Shown piece after piece: positions 27,560-37,114 of a DNA stretch of 64,000 nt. Within the stretch, counting starts at the first letter, position 1, and the number at the start of each line of letters is the position of its first letter. This DNA is from Sulfurospirillum sp. (GTDB lineage: Bacteria > Campylobacterota > Campylobacteria > Campylobacterales > Sulfurospirillaceae): assembly GCA_014859685.1 (NCBI GenBank), contig JACUTU010000005.1:1-64000 (forward strand). The letters are read 5' to 3'. A model generated the notes under the pieces. The model worked only from the letters and a program-made list of their open reading frames with translations, searched no databases and was not told the DNA's origin. The position numbers and the translations under genes were made by a program.

Positions 27560-28315
27560 TTATTTTATCGTTTCTTTCTTTATAAGCTCATAAGCTTCGT
27601 TAATCTCTTGGAGCTTTTTTGTGGCTTGATCAATGATGGATTGCTCTTTGCCTTGCCCCATGAGAATATCTGGATGATACTCTCGCACAAGCGCTCTGTA
27701 AGCTTTTTTTACGACATCAAAAGAGTCTTGCCCACTTACGCCCAACAAAGTGTAAGCTTGTGCAAGTGTCATTTTTTTTACACTTGCTTTGTTTGCATAA
27801 AACTGCTTAAACAAAGCTATAAATCTTTCAAAATCTTCTTTTTTAATCTCTAGCGCATTGGCTATATCTTCTGTGATCATAAATTCTGTTTGGGAGAATT
27901 CTTGATCAATAAAAGCTAGATTGAGTAGATACTCCAATACTTTTAAGCGTTTGTTATACTCTTTTTTTGTGAGATGCAAATACTTCTTTGCAATCTCAAG
28001 CGTATTTTCAAAACTCTCTTTTTCTTGATTGTAGATAGCTTTCAAAGATTCTCGCACGCTTTGACTCTCTTCAAAAGTATTGGCAATGTCGCTAAAAGTT
28101 AGACTCAAAAGCTCTGCTTCTAGTTCGCAAACCTTGCCGTCTGCTTTGGCAACTTTTGCCATGAGCGACACCAAAAGTCCCGCTTCATGTTCACGCAAAT
28201 CTCCACGCAATTGTTGCTTGACATTGCGTCTGATATGCTGATAATCACTCGTTTTATAATTTTTCGTAAGCAAATAAAAAACAAAAACAACACCCAATAA
28301 TAGTAAAAAACTCAA
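27560..28315 (-). CDS. djlA: DjlA-like membrane co-chaperone (TM-TerB-DnaJ)
   Basis: 251 residues: one N-terminal transmembrane helix (about 3-16), a TerB-like helical domain (about 45-160, with AKVAKADGKVCELE) and a C-terminal J domain (about 180-248) whose HPD tripeptide is seen in REYHPDIL. This order is that of DjlA, a membrane-anchored DnaK co-chaperone. It is unusual that the gene is sandwiched between purL (35 bp) and purH (30 bp); I read this as transcriptional convenience, not a purine role. Confidence 0.88.
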   Translation of the reverse strand: MSFLLLLGVVFVFYLLTKNYKTSDYQHIRRNVKQQLRGDLREHEAGLLVSLMAKVAKADGKVCELEAELLSLTFSDIANTFEESQSVRESLKAIYNQEKESFENTLEIAKKYLHLTKKEYNKRLKVLEYLLNLAFIDQEFSQTEFMITEDIANALEIKKEDFERFIALFKQFYANKASVKKMTLAQAYTLLGVSGQDSFDVVKKAYRALVREYHPDILMGQGKEQSIIDQATKKLQEINEAYELIKKETIK

Positions 28316-28350
28316 ATAAAAATCCTTTATAATTTATCTACTCTCTAAAG

Positions 28351-30552
28351 CTACAAATCTTGTTCTATAACTTGCATAAAGCGGTTGAAGTATATATCTT
28401 GTAATTGCTCAATATCCATAGATACATCATTACATGTAAAGCTTTTGCCGCCTATAGTTCCTATCTTTTCTACTTTAATTCCAACTTCTTTAGCGAGTGT
28501 TTCAAAGTCATTTTCATCTCTTACCTCAACTAAAGCACGAGAGAAACTCTCAGCAAAGATATCTCTAGTATTATCCAAAGAAAGTTTACATGTAACGCCT
28601 TTGCCACTTTTTGCACTCATCTTTGCAAGTGCTATGGCTATGCCACCGACATTTACATCTTTGGCGCTACTCAAAAGCCCAGCTCTATTTGCTTCAATCA
28701 CAAGATTCCATAATTTTAACTCTTTTGCATAATCAATACAAGCAAGTTTTCCTCCAACAGCATCAAAAAGCTCTTTCATATATAAACTGCCGCCAAAGTC
28801 ACTTTTTGTTTCGCCCACAAGATAGATGCTCGCACCATCATTTACAAATGCACTCGGCAAGACTTTGTTTGCATCTTCGTTAAGTCCAACCATAACGATA
28901 GCAGGAGTTGGAAATACACCAACGCCATTTGTTTCATTGTATAGCGAAACATTGCCACTAACCACAGGCGTATGCAAAGCCGCACACGCTTCTTTGATAC
29001 CATAACAACCTTGTGCAAATTGCCACATAATCTCTGGATTTTCAGGGTTTCCATAGTTGAGACAATCTGTAATAGCAAGCGGTCTTGCACCGCTCATAGC
29101 AACATTGCGTCCACTTTCCATCACAGCAGCAGCTGCGCCATTTTTTGGATCGATATAATTGTATCGAGGGTTGCAATCACTACTCATTGCCAATGCTTTG
29201 CCATTTTGTTTTACACGAATAACACTCGCATCAAGGCTTCCTGGTGCTTTGATAGTATTTGTCTGCACCATCGAATCATATTGCTCATAAATCCATGCTT
29301 TATCCACTACTTCTACGCTTGAAACAAGTTTTATAAAGGCATCTTGATTTGTAACAGATTCAAAATCATCACAATTTATCACTGCTATTTTTTTAAGATA
29401 CGCAGGCTCACGAACAGGTCTGTCGTAGATTGGAGCAGCTTCACTTATGGGTTGCACTGGGATATCAGCAACTCTTTTTCCGTGCCAAAAAAGTTCCATA
29501 TTGCCACTATTGGTTACTTCTCCGATCACTTCAGCGTCTAAATCCCACTTGTGAAATATCTCTAAAACTTTGTGTTCATACCCTTTTTTGGCACATATCA
29601 ACATTCGCTCTTGTGATTCACTCAGCATAAATTCAAATGGCTCCATTCCCTCTTCTCTAGCAGGAACACGATCAAGATGCATAATCATTCCAGAACCTGA
29701 TCGCCCCGCCATCTCAAATGAACTTGAAGTAAGCCCAGCAGCACCCATATCTTGAATACCGACGATATAATCTTGTTTGAAAAGTTCTAAACATGCTTCG
29801 AGTAAAAGTTTTTCAGCAAATGGATCTCCAACTTGTACGGTTGGCCGTAAGCTTTTGTTCTCTTCTGTAAAACTGTCGCTAGCCATCACAGCACCACCTA
29901 GCCCATCGCGTCCCGTTTTACTGCCCACATACACAACCGGATTTCCTATGCCTTCTGCTTTGCCATAAAATATCTCATCACTTTTTGCTAAACCAAGAGT
30001 AAAGGCGTTGACAAGGATATTGCCATTGTAGCTTTCATCAAAAAAAGTTTCTCCCCCTATAGTTGGTACGCCCATGCAATTGCCATAATCCCCGATACCA
30101 GCGACAACGCCACGCACTAAATAGCGTTGGTGTTTTGAGATTTTATCGTTATTGGTTATATTGCCAAATCGCAAAGAGTTCATATTTGCAACAGGTCTAG
30201 CACCCATCGTAAATACATCTCTCAATATCCCTCCAACTCCTGTGGCAGCACCTTGATAGGGTTCAATAAAACTCGGATGATTATGAGATTCCATTTTAAA
30301 AACAGCCGCCATGCCATCACCTATATCAATAACGCCAGCATTTTCCCCCGGTCCTTGGATCACCCACGGAGCTTTTGTTGGAAAACCATTTAGGTATTTT
30401 TTACTTGATTTATAAGAACAATGTTCACTCCACATAGATGAAAAAATACTCATCTCTAATGCGTTTGGCTCTCTACCCATAATAGTGAGTATGTTGTTGT
30501 ATTCATCCACAGTGAGCTTGTTTTTTTTCAAAACTTCTTCTAAATTTTTCAT
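28351..30552 (-). CDS. purL: Phosphoribosylformylglycinamidine synthase subunit II
   Basis: 733 residues, the size of the small PurL type that needs separate PurS and PurQ partners (neither is in this window). It converts FGAR, ATP and ammonia to FGAM. Typical segments are [10 protein letters not shown] near 43-52, [44 protein letters not shown] and the second-half NYGNPENPE. It is the first gene of the purL-djlA-purH unit. Two TTACATGTAA motifs lie inside its 3' part. Confidence 0.96.
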   Translation of the reverse strand: MKNLEEVLKKNKLTVDEYNNILTIMGREPNALEMSIFSSMWSEHCSYKSSKKYLNGFPTKAPWVIQGPGENAGVIDIGDGMAAVFKMESHNHPSFIEPYQGAATGVGGILRDVFTMGARPVANMNSLRFGNITNNDKISKHQRYLVRGVVAGIGDYGNCMGVPTIGGETFFDESYNGNILVNAFTLGLAKSDEIFYGKAEGIGNPVVYVGSKTGRDGLGGAVMASDSFTEENKSLRPTVQVGDPFAEKLLLEACLELFKQDYIVGIQDMGAAGLTSSSFEMAGRSGSGMIMHLDRVPAREEGMEPFEFMLSESQERMLICAKKGYEHKVLEIFHKWDLDAEVIGEVTNSGNMELFWHGKRVADIPVQPISEAAPIYDRPVREPAYLKKIAVINCDDFESVTNQDAFIKLVSSVEVVDKAWIYEQYDSMVQTNTIKAPGSLDASVIRVKQNGKALAMSSDCNPRYNYIDPKNGAAAAVMESGRNVAMSGARPLAITDCLNYGNPENPEIMWQFAQGCYGIKEACAALHTPVVSGNVSLYNETNGVGVFPTPAIVMVGLNEDANKVLPSAFVNDGASIYLVGETKSDFGGSLYMKELFDAVGGKLACIDYAKELKLWNLVIEANRAGLLSSAKDVNVGGIAIALAKMSAKSGKGVTCKLSLDNTRDIFAESFSRALVEVRDENDFETLAKEVGIKVEKIGTIGGKSFTCNDVSMDIEQLQDIYFNRFMQVIEQDL

Positions 30553-30653
30553 AGTTTTATCATCCTATTTGCATTAAAATTTTATTATTTTACAAAAAAA
30601 CTGCTAAATAACTATTGAAAAAAAACATCTTACATGTAATGTTGCTTTACTAG

Positions 30654-30743
30654 TGTCTCTACAACCCCTTAAAGCTACCAAGAGGGTACTTTTTGAGAAA
30701 ACGAGAGGTGTTTACAAACTTTTTTGTAAAAGTGCGTAAGGTC
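30654..30743 (+). repeat. Dispersed intergenic repeat, copy A
   Basis: A ~90-bp sequence shared with 60339-60428 (same strand) and 54264-54350 (opposite strand). Shared landmarks in order are ACAACCCCYTAAAGCTAC, GTACTTTT-GAGAAAA, GAGAGGT, AACTTTTTT, AAAAGTG and GTAAGGTC. The 3' part can fold (ACTTTT/AAAAGT). It lies between divergent purL and pit, in a 279-bp gap with no other gene. Confidence 0.85.
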
Positions 30744-30831
30744 AAATATTTTATAGATTTAATAAGGAATTTTATGAGATAATTGCGTTTATTATAAAAT
30801 CATTACATAACGATTACAAATAAGGAATTTT

Positions 30832-32376
30832 ATGTCAAAAGACAATATCATCGCACTGGCCATTTTTTGCATTTCTAGTATCGCTTTTTTCATCTGGGGT
30901 TTTCAGTACATTCCATCACATCATTTTATCATCTTTTCTGTAGCCACTATCTTTGGAATCTTTATGGCTTTCAACATCGGTGGCAATGATGTTGCGAACT
31001 CTTTTGGCACAAGTGTTGGCGCAAAAACAATTACGATAAAACAAGCATTGCTTATTGCAGCTATTTTTGAACTCAGCGGTGCTATCTTTGCAGGTGGTGA
31101 AGTCACAAAAACAATCCGTCAAGAAATCATCAAATTACCGGTTACTGATTTTGATCCTATGCTTTTTGTGTTTGTTATGATGGCAGCCTTATTGAGTGCT
31201 GGGCTTTGGCTCATGATCGCTTCAAAAAAAGGCTTACCCGTATCTACAACACATTCTATCATTGGAGGAATTGTTGGAGCTGGACTTGCATTAGGGTATG
31301 TTCTGACTTCTGGAGACAATTTAACGGCTATGGTACAATGGAATAAAATAGGTCAAATAGCCATAAGTTGGGTCATATCTCCTCTTTTAGGTGGTTTATT
31401 TTCTTATGCCATTTATTATCAAATCAATAAAAATATTCTCATTCCAAGTAAAATCACACAAAGCAAGCAAGCAAGGTATAAAGAAAGAAGAAAAGCACTC
31501 AAAGAAGCTTACAAACTCCACATCAAAGACAAATCACAAGAAGAACAGATCAAAGAGTTATCCCTTTTAGCATTTCATGATGAGGAAGATGGCGAGTTGA
31601 CAAATTTAAGTGATTTTCAGCAAAAAATCAAAGATCTGAAGCATAAAGAAAAAAATATCAATACTTTTTTGCATATCAAAAGATTTGTGCCACATGTAGG
31701 TGCTTTTACAGCGACGGTTATCGCTAGCATGCTTCTTTTTAAGGGATTGAAAAATCTTCATCTCAATTTTAGCACCGTAGAAACACTTTGGATTCTTTTT
31801 GTTATCGGTACTTGTGCTTATCTTGCAAGTGCTGCACTTATTGGTATCATGGCAAAAAATGATCCAAACAAAGCAATCATTCGAATCTTTTCATGGTTTC
31901 AGATATTTACCGCTTCTGCTTTTGCTTTTAGTCATGGGGCAAATGATATAGCAAATGCAATAGGACCATTTGCTGCCATTTTGGACATTCTCAAAACAGG
32001 TGCTATAAATGGAAAAGCACCTGTTCCAACAATCGCCATGGCAACATTTGGTGTGGCATTGATTGTCGGATTGTGGTTTTTAGGAAAAGAGGTTATCCAA
32101 ACTGTTGGAAGCAGACTTGCGGAGATTCTTCCGGTTACTGGTTTTTCAGCAGAATTAGGAGCTAGCACAGTCATACTTTTTGCAACAAAATTGGGCATTC
32201 CTGTTTCTTCAACACACATCCTCATAGGTGCAATTTTAGGTATAGGTATACTCAATAAAGATGCAAATTGGAAAATGGTGAAACCTATTGTCGCGGCATG
32301 GCTCATCACTTTGCCAGCTGCTGCAATATCTTCAGCTATCTTCTTTTTTATATTGAAATATATGGCAGGGTATTAG
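30832..32376 (+). CDS. pit: PiT-family inorganic phosphate permease
   Basis: Low-affinity phosphate (or metal-phosphate) symporter in the inner membrane. The 514 residues contain the duplicated PiT signature: FNIGGNDVANSFGTSVGAKT near 47-66 and FSHGANDIANAIGP in the second half, with STTHSIIGG and SSTHILIGA partner motifs. A hydrophilic cytoplasmic insert of about 80 residues (200-285, Lys/Glu-rich) separates the halves. The start has AAGGA upstream; the same AAGGAATTTTATG also occurs 58 bp earlier, before a two-codon frame. Confidence 0.94.
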   Translation: MSKDNIIALAIFCISSIAFFIWGFQYIPSHHFIIFSVATIFGIFMAFNIGGNDVANSFGTSVGAKTITIKQALLIAAIFELSGAIFAGGEVTKTIRQEIIKLPVTDFDPMLFVFVMMAALLSAGLWLMIASKKGLPVSTTHSIIGGIVGAGLALGYVLTSGDNLTAMVQWNKIGQIAISWVISPLLGGLFSYAIYYQINKNILIPSKITQSKQARYKERRKALKEAYKLHIKDKSQEEQIKELSLLAFHDEEDGELTNLSDFQQKIKDLKHKEKNINTFLHIKRFVPHVGAFTATVIASMLLFKGLKNLHLNFSTVETLWILFVIGTCAYLASAALIGIMAKNDPNKAIIRIFSWFQIFTASAFAFSHGANDIANAIGPFAAILDILKTGAINGKAPVPTIAMATFGVALIVGLWFLGKEVIQTVGSRLAEILPVTGFSAELGASTVILFATKLGIPVSSTHILIGAILGIGILNKDANWKMVKPIVAAWLITLPAAAISSAIFFFILKYMAGY

Positions 32377-32378
32377 GC

Positions 32379-33716
32379 TTATTTGCCAAGACAAAAACTT
32401 CCAAACATCTTATCTAAGATTTCATCTCTTTGGAAATTGGTCGAGATAGAAGCTATACTCATAATAGCTTCATTGATATGAAAAGCAAAAAGTTCAAGTT
32501 CACCCTCGCTCAAAAGCTCAACGCTTTGTTCGATGTTTTCATAGGATTTTTTGACAGCTTCAAGTTGCCTTGTGGAAGTTAAAAGAATCGTATCATCTTG
32601 TGCATTTTTATCCAATAGTTTTTCAAGCTCTTTTACAAGTATATTGCTTTGATTTTTACAACTTAATTCAAGCATTTTTTCTTTTACATGTAGTTTCTCA
32701 AAACGAGATGGAAGGTCACATTTATTGAGAATATACAAAATCTCTTTGGAATCTTTATAAGCTTGTAACATCGCATAGATACTTGCATCTTCGTGATCAA
32801 ATTCCCTAGAACTATCAAAAAGTGACACAACTATATCGGATTCTTCGATAGCTAATTTTGATCGCTCTATACCTATCTTTTCTATGCTATCGCCGGCTTC
32901 TCTAATGCCTGCTGTATCTATTATCTTGATAAGATGAGTGCCTATACGAATTTCTTCTTCGATTGTATCTCTTGTAGTTCCAGCGATATCACTGATGATC
33001 GCTCGCTCATAATGCAATAAGGCATTTAGTAAGGAACTTTTACCGACATTTGGTTTGCCGACTATCGCTATTTTAAAGCCATTTATGAGTCCTGAACGCT
33101 GTTTAGAACTCTCATAAGTTTGTAAAAGTTCCGCTCGGAGTGATTGGAGTTTTTGTTCTATTTGTAAAATCAAATCAGCCGGAAGGTCTTCTTCCGCATA
33201 GTCTATATTGACCTCTACGAAAGCAAGTATTTCAACCAGACTATCACGCACTTTTACTACAAATTCTTTCACCGCACCTTTCATTTGAGCGGAAAGAATT
33301 TTAGCAGCATCAACGCTTTTTGTTTCAATAAGTTTAGCAATCGCTTCCGCTTCACTCAGATCTATGCGACCATTGAGAAACGCTCTTTTAGAAAATTCTC
33401 CAGCTTGTGCTAGCACAACACCGTGACGCAGGACTTCTTGCAAGATAAGTTGTGCTACAACAACACCACCATGGCATTGAAATTCAACAATATCTTCACC
33501 ACTGAAAGAATGTGGGGCTTGGAAGTAGATAACAATACACTCATCGATGAGCTTGCCATCATGTCCATACACAAGGGATAAAGATGCATGTCTTGGGATA
33601 AAATTTTCTTTACATGTAAGTTTTTTTGCGGCGTGCAAAGCATTGGCTCCGCTGAGTCTTACAACCGCGATGGAGCCTATACCATGACTTGTAGCGATAG
33701 CAGCTATAGTGCTTAT
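32379..33716 (-). CDS. mnmE: tRNA U34 modification GTPase MnmE, apparent AUA start
   Basis: With MnmG, installs the carboxymethylaminomethyl group on wobble uridines. The G domain shows GKPNVGKSSLLN, and DTAGIREAGD; the C-terminus is the required CLGK. The conserved N-terminus STIAAIATSHGIGSIAVVRL is encoded, but no ATG, GTG or TTG precedes it: the codon at the expected Met is ATA (33716-33714), overlapping the jag stop codon as ATAA, with AGGA seven bases upstream. The first canonical start would remove about 25 conserved residues of the folate-binding domain. With the AUA start the protein is 445 residues, the normal length. The gene ends 2 bp from the convergent pit gene. Confidence 0.93.
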   Translation of the reverse strand: MSTIAAIATSHGIGSIAVVRLSGANALHAAKKLTCKENFIPRHASLSLVYGHDGKLIDECIVIYFQAPHSFSGEDIVEFQCHGGVVVAQLILQEVLRHGVVLAQAGEFSKRAFLNGRIDLSEAEAIAKLIETKSVDAAKILSAQMKGAVKEFVVKVRDSLVEILAFVEVNIDYAEEDLPADLILQIEQKLQSLRAELLQTYESSKQRSGLINGFKIAIVGKPNVGKSSLLNALLHYERAIISDIAGTTRDTIEEEIRIGTHLIKIIDTAGIREAGDSIEKIGIERSKLAIEESDIVVSLFDSSREFDHEDASIYAMLQAYKDSKEILYILNKCDLPSRFEKLHVKEKMLELSCKNQSNILVKELEKLLDKNAQDDTILLTSTRQLEAVKKSYENIEQSVELLSEGELELFAFHINEAIMSIASISTNFQRDEILDKMFGSFCLGK

Positions 33717-34627
33717 TGGTTTTTCCTATTAAAATCGTTGATAACGATAAATTTTCCGCCTTCTCGTCCAGATTTTATGCCAACATATTTTTGTGGAAAT
33801 GTTTCCCTTAGAGATTCAAGTGCAATTTTCACCAAAACACCGTCAAGAATTTTTGTTTGAGCACGACCATTTGCATTTACTCGCTCAACTACACCTATAA
33901 GGTATTTTTCGATCATCTCTTCTTGATTTTTGAGAAATTCTGCTATCTCAAGGCGAATATTGAGATTGTATTTGAGATTGATCCAATTATAAAGTAAATA
34001 AGAAAGTGCTTTGTAACGGTAGCCTTCTTTGCCGATAAGCAGTGCGGCATCTTCACCGCTGAACTCTACAAGAACGGTTATTTCATCGTAAGAACTTACA
34101 TTGATTGCATTAAGCACAAAACAACTATGGGCAAAAAGATTGTTGATAGCTTCATTAATTTCTGGTATGGCTTTTTGGATATCTCCTCTTGGTTTTTGTT
34201 CTGTTTTAGGATTTGGTTTTTTTACCTCTTGAGTTGTAGCAACACTTTCAATCTTTTGTGCAACTTGTGGTTTTGGCTCTATCGCACTAGGCTCTTTTTT
34301 CTTGTTTTTCTTGTTTTTATTTTTATTTTTTCTACGCTCATCTTTTTGGCTTGCATCTAGCATAGGTTCGCTTACATGTAGCACATTTTTTGCAGTTTCT
34401 TCAATCTTCGGCATTTTTTTAATAGCGGCATCAACTTTTTGTACAGATTCTTTTTTTACATCTGTCGTTTTGCAAGCTTCAATGATGGCATTTTTTTGAA
34501 ACATTCCTAAAAAACCAGAACTTGGATGCTGGATGACCGTGATGGTAATCTGTGTAACAGAACACTCAAGTGCAGTTGCTGCTTTTGAGTACGCATCTGC
34601 TAGATTTTTTGCTTCAATTCGTATCAT
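33713..34627 (-). CDS. jag: Jag (SpoIIIJ-associated) RNA-binding protein
   Basis: 304 residues in the standard order: an N-terminal Jag_N domain (about 1-50), a Lys/Glu/Pro-rich linker of about 100 residues, a KH domain around LIGKEGYRYKALSYLLYN, and a C-terminal R3H domain ending near the window coordinate 33720. Encoded directly behind yidC with a 4-bp ATGA overlap, as in most bacteria. Homologues bind RNA and affect cell division and envelope synthesis. The poly-Lys/Asn stretch in the linker is longer than in Gram-positive relatives. Confidence 0.92.
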   Translation of the reverse strand: MIRIEAKNLADAYSKAATALECSVTQITITVIQHPSSGFLGMFQKNAIIEACKTTDVKKESVQKVDAAIKKMPKIEETAKNVLHVSEPMLDASQKDERRKNKNKNKKNKKKEPSAIEPKPQVAQKIESVATTQEVKKPNPKTEQKPRGDIQKAIPEINEAINNLFAHSCFVLNAINVSSYDEITVLVEFSGEDAALLIGKEGYRYKALSYLLYNWINLKYNLNIRLEIAEFLKNQEEMIEKYLIGVVERVNANGRAQTKILDGVLVKIALESLRETFPQKYVGIKSGREGGKFIVINDFNRKNQ

Positions 34628-36201
34628 ACAACAGCCTTTTTTTCTTTTTCTTTTGCAAATAAACTATTGACATAGTATTGTTGCGCTATAGAAAAGAGGT
34701 TATTTGTAAACCAATACAGAGTCAAACCAGCTGGAAAAGTTACAAAGAAAAATGTAAAAATTAAAGGTAAAAATTTCATTATTTTCTCTTGCATTGGATC
34801 TGTGAAGTTTGTTGGCGTAATTCTTTGATGCACAAACATTGTGATACCCATCGCCACTGGCAATATAAAATACGGATCCATAATCGCAAGATCGTGTACC
34901 CAAAGTATCCATGGAGCCGCTTTGAGTTCTATAGCATTTTGCAAAACACGATAAATAGCGAAAAATACAGGAATTTGTAAGATGATAGGCAAACAACCGC
35001 CCATAGGATTTGCTCCATGTTTTTTATACAATTCCATCATATGTGCGTTGAGTTTTTGACTGTCACCTTTGTATTTTACTTGCAACTCTTTTATCTTTGG
35101 ACTGAGTTCTTTGAGTTTATTCATAGAAACCATTCCTTTGTAAGTTAAAGGAAATAGCACCAAACGGATAATCATCGTCATCACAACAATAGCCCAACCC
35201 CAATTTCCAAAAAGAGAGTGTAGGTAAGAAAGTAATAAAAACAGTGGTTTAGAAATAAAAGTAAAAAATCCATACTCAATAATGTCGGTAAGTTGTGGAT
35301 CTATCTGAAAAAGTGTTTTGTATTCTTTGGCACCGATATAGCCAGATATACTCAAATCTCCCTCAGCTTTTATGAATAAAAGTGGCATCTTATCTTTGAT
35401 AGGCTCAACTACAATATCAATGCCTTTATCAAAACTATACAGTGCTGTTGTGTAGTATTTATCGGCTCCTGCTGCTATCTTGGCATCTATAAATTTTTCA
35501 CTTCCTTTAGCATCACCATCATCAATAGGCGTATGTGTATCATCAGCTTCTTTTATGAGTGCGCCATGAAAAGTATAGCTATCTACAGCTTGATTTGGTC
35601 TGATACCTGGAGTTATAAAGTAAGATTTTGGATTGTCAAAAGTGACTGCAAGATTGTAGTTCCCTGCTGGATAAAAGGTAAGCATTTTTGTTATATTTAC
35701 GCCATTTAATGCTTGTTTCAAAACAACACTACCGCCCTGCTCACCCACACTTACGCTATTTACACTAGCAGTATATGGAATTTTAAATGCTTGTTCATTG
35801 ACAATAGAATCACTAAATCGCATCTCAAGAGGAAATACCGCCAATTCTTGGTCGATGAGCTGCATGCGTTCGCCATTTTCCATTATATATTTTGATTCTT
35901 TAAGATAAAACGAATTGATGCGACCAAAACTATCGATTGTAAGCTCGTACTTATCAGCTATAACACGCACAAGTGTTTCGCCCTCTTTTGTCACAGTAAT
36001 TGGAGTTTTTACACTTGTTTCTTGAGTATTTGAAACAACAGGAGCTTTTTGTGTAGTTGCTTGTTGTGAAATTTCTTGGCTAAGTGCTTGGGGGGCTGGG
36101 TCTTTTTTTGGAATAAAAAAATAATCATAAGTTGCGAAAAATGCAAATGAAAGTGCGGTTGCAATGATGATCCTGCTTTGATTACTCAATTTATCAATCA
36201 C
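34624..36201 (-). CDS. yidC: Membrane protein insertase YidC
   Basis: Inserts and folds inner-membrane proteins with or without Sec. The 525 residues show an N-terminal anchor helix (about 10-27), a large periplasmic beta domain (about 50-300) and a conserved C-terminal five-helix core from about 325, including NWGWAIVVMTMIIRLVLFPLT, the hairpin with MNKLKELSPKIKELQ and GGCLPIILQIPVFFAIY. The start is GTG with AAAGGA upstream. It follows yidD by 43 bp. Confidence 0.96.
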   Translation of the reverse strand: MIDKLSNQSRIIIATALSFAFFATYDYFFIPKKDPAPQALSQEISQQATTQKAPVVSNTQETSVKTPITVTKEGETLVRVIADKYELTIDSFGRINSFYLKESKYIMENGERMQLIDQELAVFPLEMRFSDSIVNEQAFKIPYTASVNSVSVGEQGGSVVLKQALNGVNITKMLTFYPAGNYNLAVTFDNPKSYFITPGIRPNQAVDSYTFHGALIKEADDTHTPIDDGDAKGSEKFIDAKIAAGADKYYTTALYSFDKGIDIVVEPIKDKMPLLFIKAEGDLSISGYIGAKEYKTLFQIDPQLTDIIEYGFFTFISKPLFLLLSYLHSLFGNWGWAIVVMTMIIRLVLFPLTYKGMVSMNKLKELSPKIKELQVKYKGDSQKLNAHMMELYKKHGANPMGGCLPIILQIPVFFAIYRVLQNAIELKAAPWILWVHDLAIMDPYFILPVAMGITMFVHQRITPTNFTDPMQEKIMKFLPLIFTFFFVTFPAGLTLYWFTNNLFSIAQQYYVNSLFAKEKEKKAVV

Positions 36202-36244
36202 GGTGATCCTTTTTGAGAGTTAATTAAAGGGTGTTTAAAAACCC

Positions 36245-36571
36245 TTAAAAAGCTTTTAAAACATAAAAACTTTTGTTATTTTTTGGAACGAACCAAAAAA
36301 TGATTTTAGTATGTTTTGGCTTACATGTAAGAATAGAAAGTTTATAAAAAGTCTTATTTTTAACAACTGGATAATCTATTCCGCCGGCAAAGAGTTGGTT
36401 GCATCGCAAAATTCTTAAAATAGTAAAAAAACATGCCCTAAAAAAGCCATTGTGAAGGAGTTGCCACCTTGCATATTCTGAACAAGTGGGATAATACCGA
36501 CAACTTCCATACCCCAAAAGGGTAAAAAATCTTTGATATATTTTAAGAAACCAAAGTGCAATTTGCCTCAT
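36245..36571 (-). CDS. yidD: Membrane protein insertion efficiency factor YidD
   Basis: 108 residues with the family core: an amphipathic N-terminal helix (IALWFLKIYQRF), CRYYPTCSEYARWQL and the Cys-containing RILRCNQLFAGGIDYPV. It helps YidC-dependent insertion. The ATG overlaps the rnpA stop. The last ~40 residues are extended and basic/aromatic compared with the usual ~70-85-residue YidD. Confidence 0.92.
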   Translation of the reverse strand: MRQIALWFLKIYQRFFTLLGYGSCRYYPTCSEYARWQLLHNGFFRACFFTILRILRCNQLFAGGIDYPVVKNKTFYKLSILTCKPKHTKIIFWFVPKNNKSFYVLKAF

Positions 36572-36897
36572 AGAAGATAAACGCCCAATCTTTTAAAAGC
36601 CCAAATAAACTCTTTTTTAATAGATTCATAAGGCATAGTGCAGATTTGATCTTTTGCAACAATTACATAAATGCCATCTTGTAAATTTTGTTTAAACTCA
36701 AAAAATAGTGATCTCATTCTGCGTTTAGCAAAATTTCTTTTAACGGCATTGCCAACTTTTTTACTTGCTGTAAAACCAATTTTTTTTTCTAAATCTTCTT
36801 TATAAAAGATAACTACACTCTGCGTATGCCATCTTTTTCCTTGTTTGTAAGCTTTTGAAAACTCACTATTTGCAGTGAGTTTTTCAAAATCAACTAT
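36568..36897 (-). CDS. rnpA: Ribonuclease P protein component, apparent AUA start
   Basis: Protein subunit of RNase P, which trims tRNA 5' leaders. The 109 residues carry the family motif [17 protein letters not shown], and the N-terminus [20 protein letters not shown] aligns with other epsilonproteobacterial RnpA from its first residue. No ATG, GTG or TTG precedes this in frame. The codon at the expected Met is ATA (36897-36895), overlapping the rpmH stop as ATAG, and the next in-frame ATG lies about 60 residues in. The 3' end overlaps yidD by 4 bp, so the whole chain rpmH-rnpA-yidD is likely coupled in translation. Confidence 0.93.
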   Translation of the reverse strand: MVDFEKLTANSEFSKAYKQGKRWHTQSVVIFYKEDLEKKIGFTASKKVGNAVKRNFAKRRMRSLFFEFKQNLQDGIYVIVAKDQICTMPYESIKKEFIWAFKRLGVYLL

Positions 36898-37028
36898 ACT
36901 GCCAATCTTTTTCTTCCCTTGGCACGACGAGCCGCTATAACTTTTCTGCCGTTTTTAGTTTTCATTCTTTCACGAAAACCATGTGTGCGTTTTCTAGGTG
37001 TATTGTGCGGTTGGTATGTTCTTTTCAC
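36894..37028 (-). CDS. rpmH: Ribosomal protein bL34
   Basis: 44 residues, strongly basic, with the bL34 signature (KRTYQPHN, then [25 protein letters not shown]). The start is GTG, preceded by AAGGA. It heads the conserved rpmH-rnpA-yidD-yidC-jag-mnmE block. Its stop codon overlaps the apparent AUA start of rnpA. Confidence 0.97.
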   Translation of the reverse strand: MKRTYQPHNTPRKRTHGFRERMKTKNGRKVIAARRAKGRKRLAV

Positions 37029-37114
37029 CAAAATTCCTTTTTATAATTTGTTTTTTAGCCGTAGATTGTATCTTTTTTATACTTAAAAATTCCAAAATCT
37101 ACGCTGATAAATGG

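Noticed and set aside
37045-37092. Inverted repeat GTAGATT/AATCTAC between rpmH and the ligase
   Set aside because: The loop is about 30 nt and no T-run follows on either side, so I cannot support a terminator.
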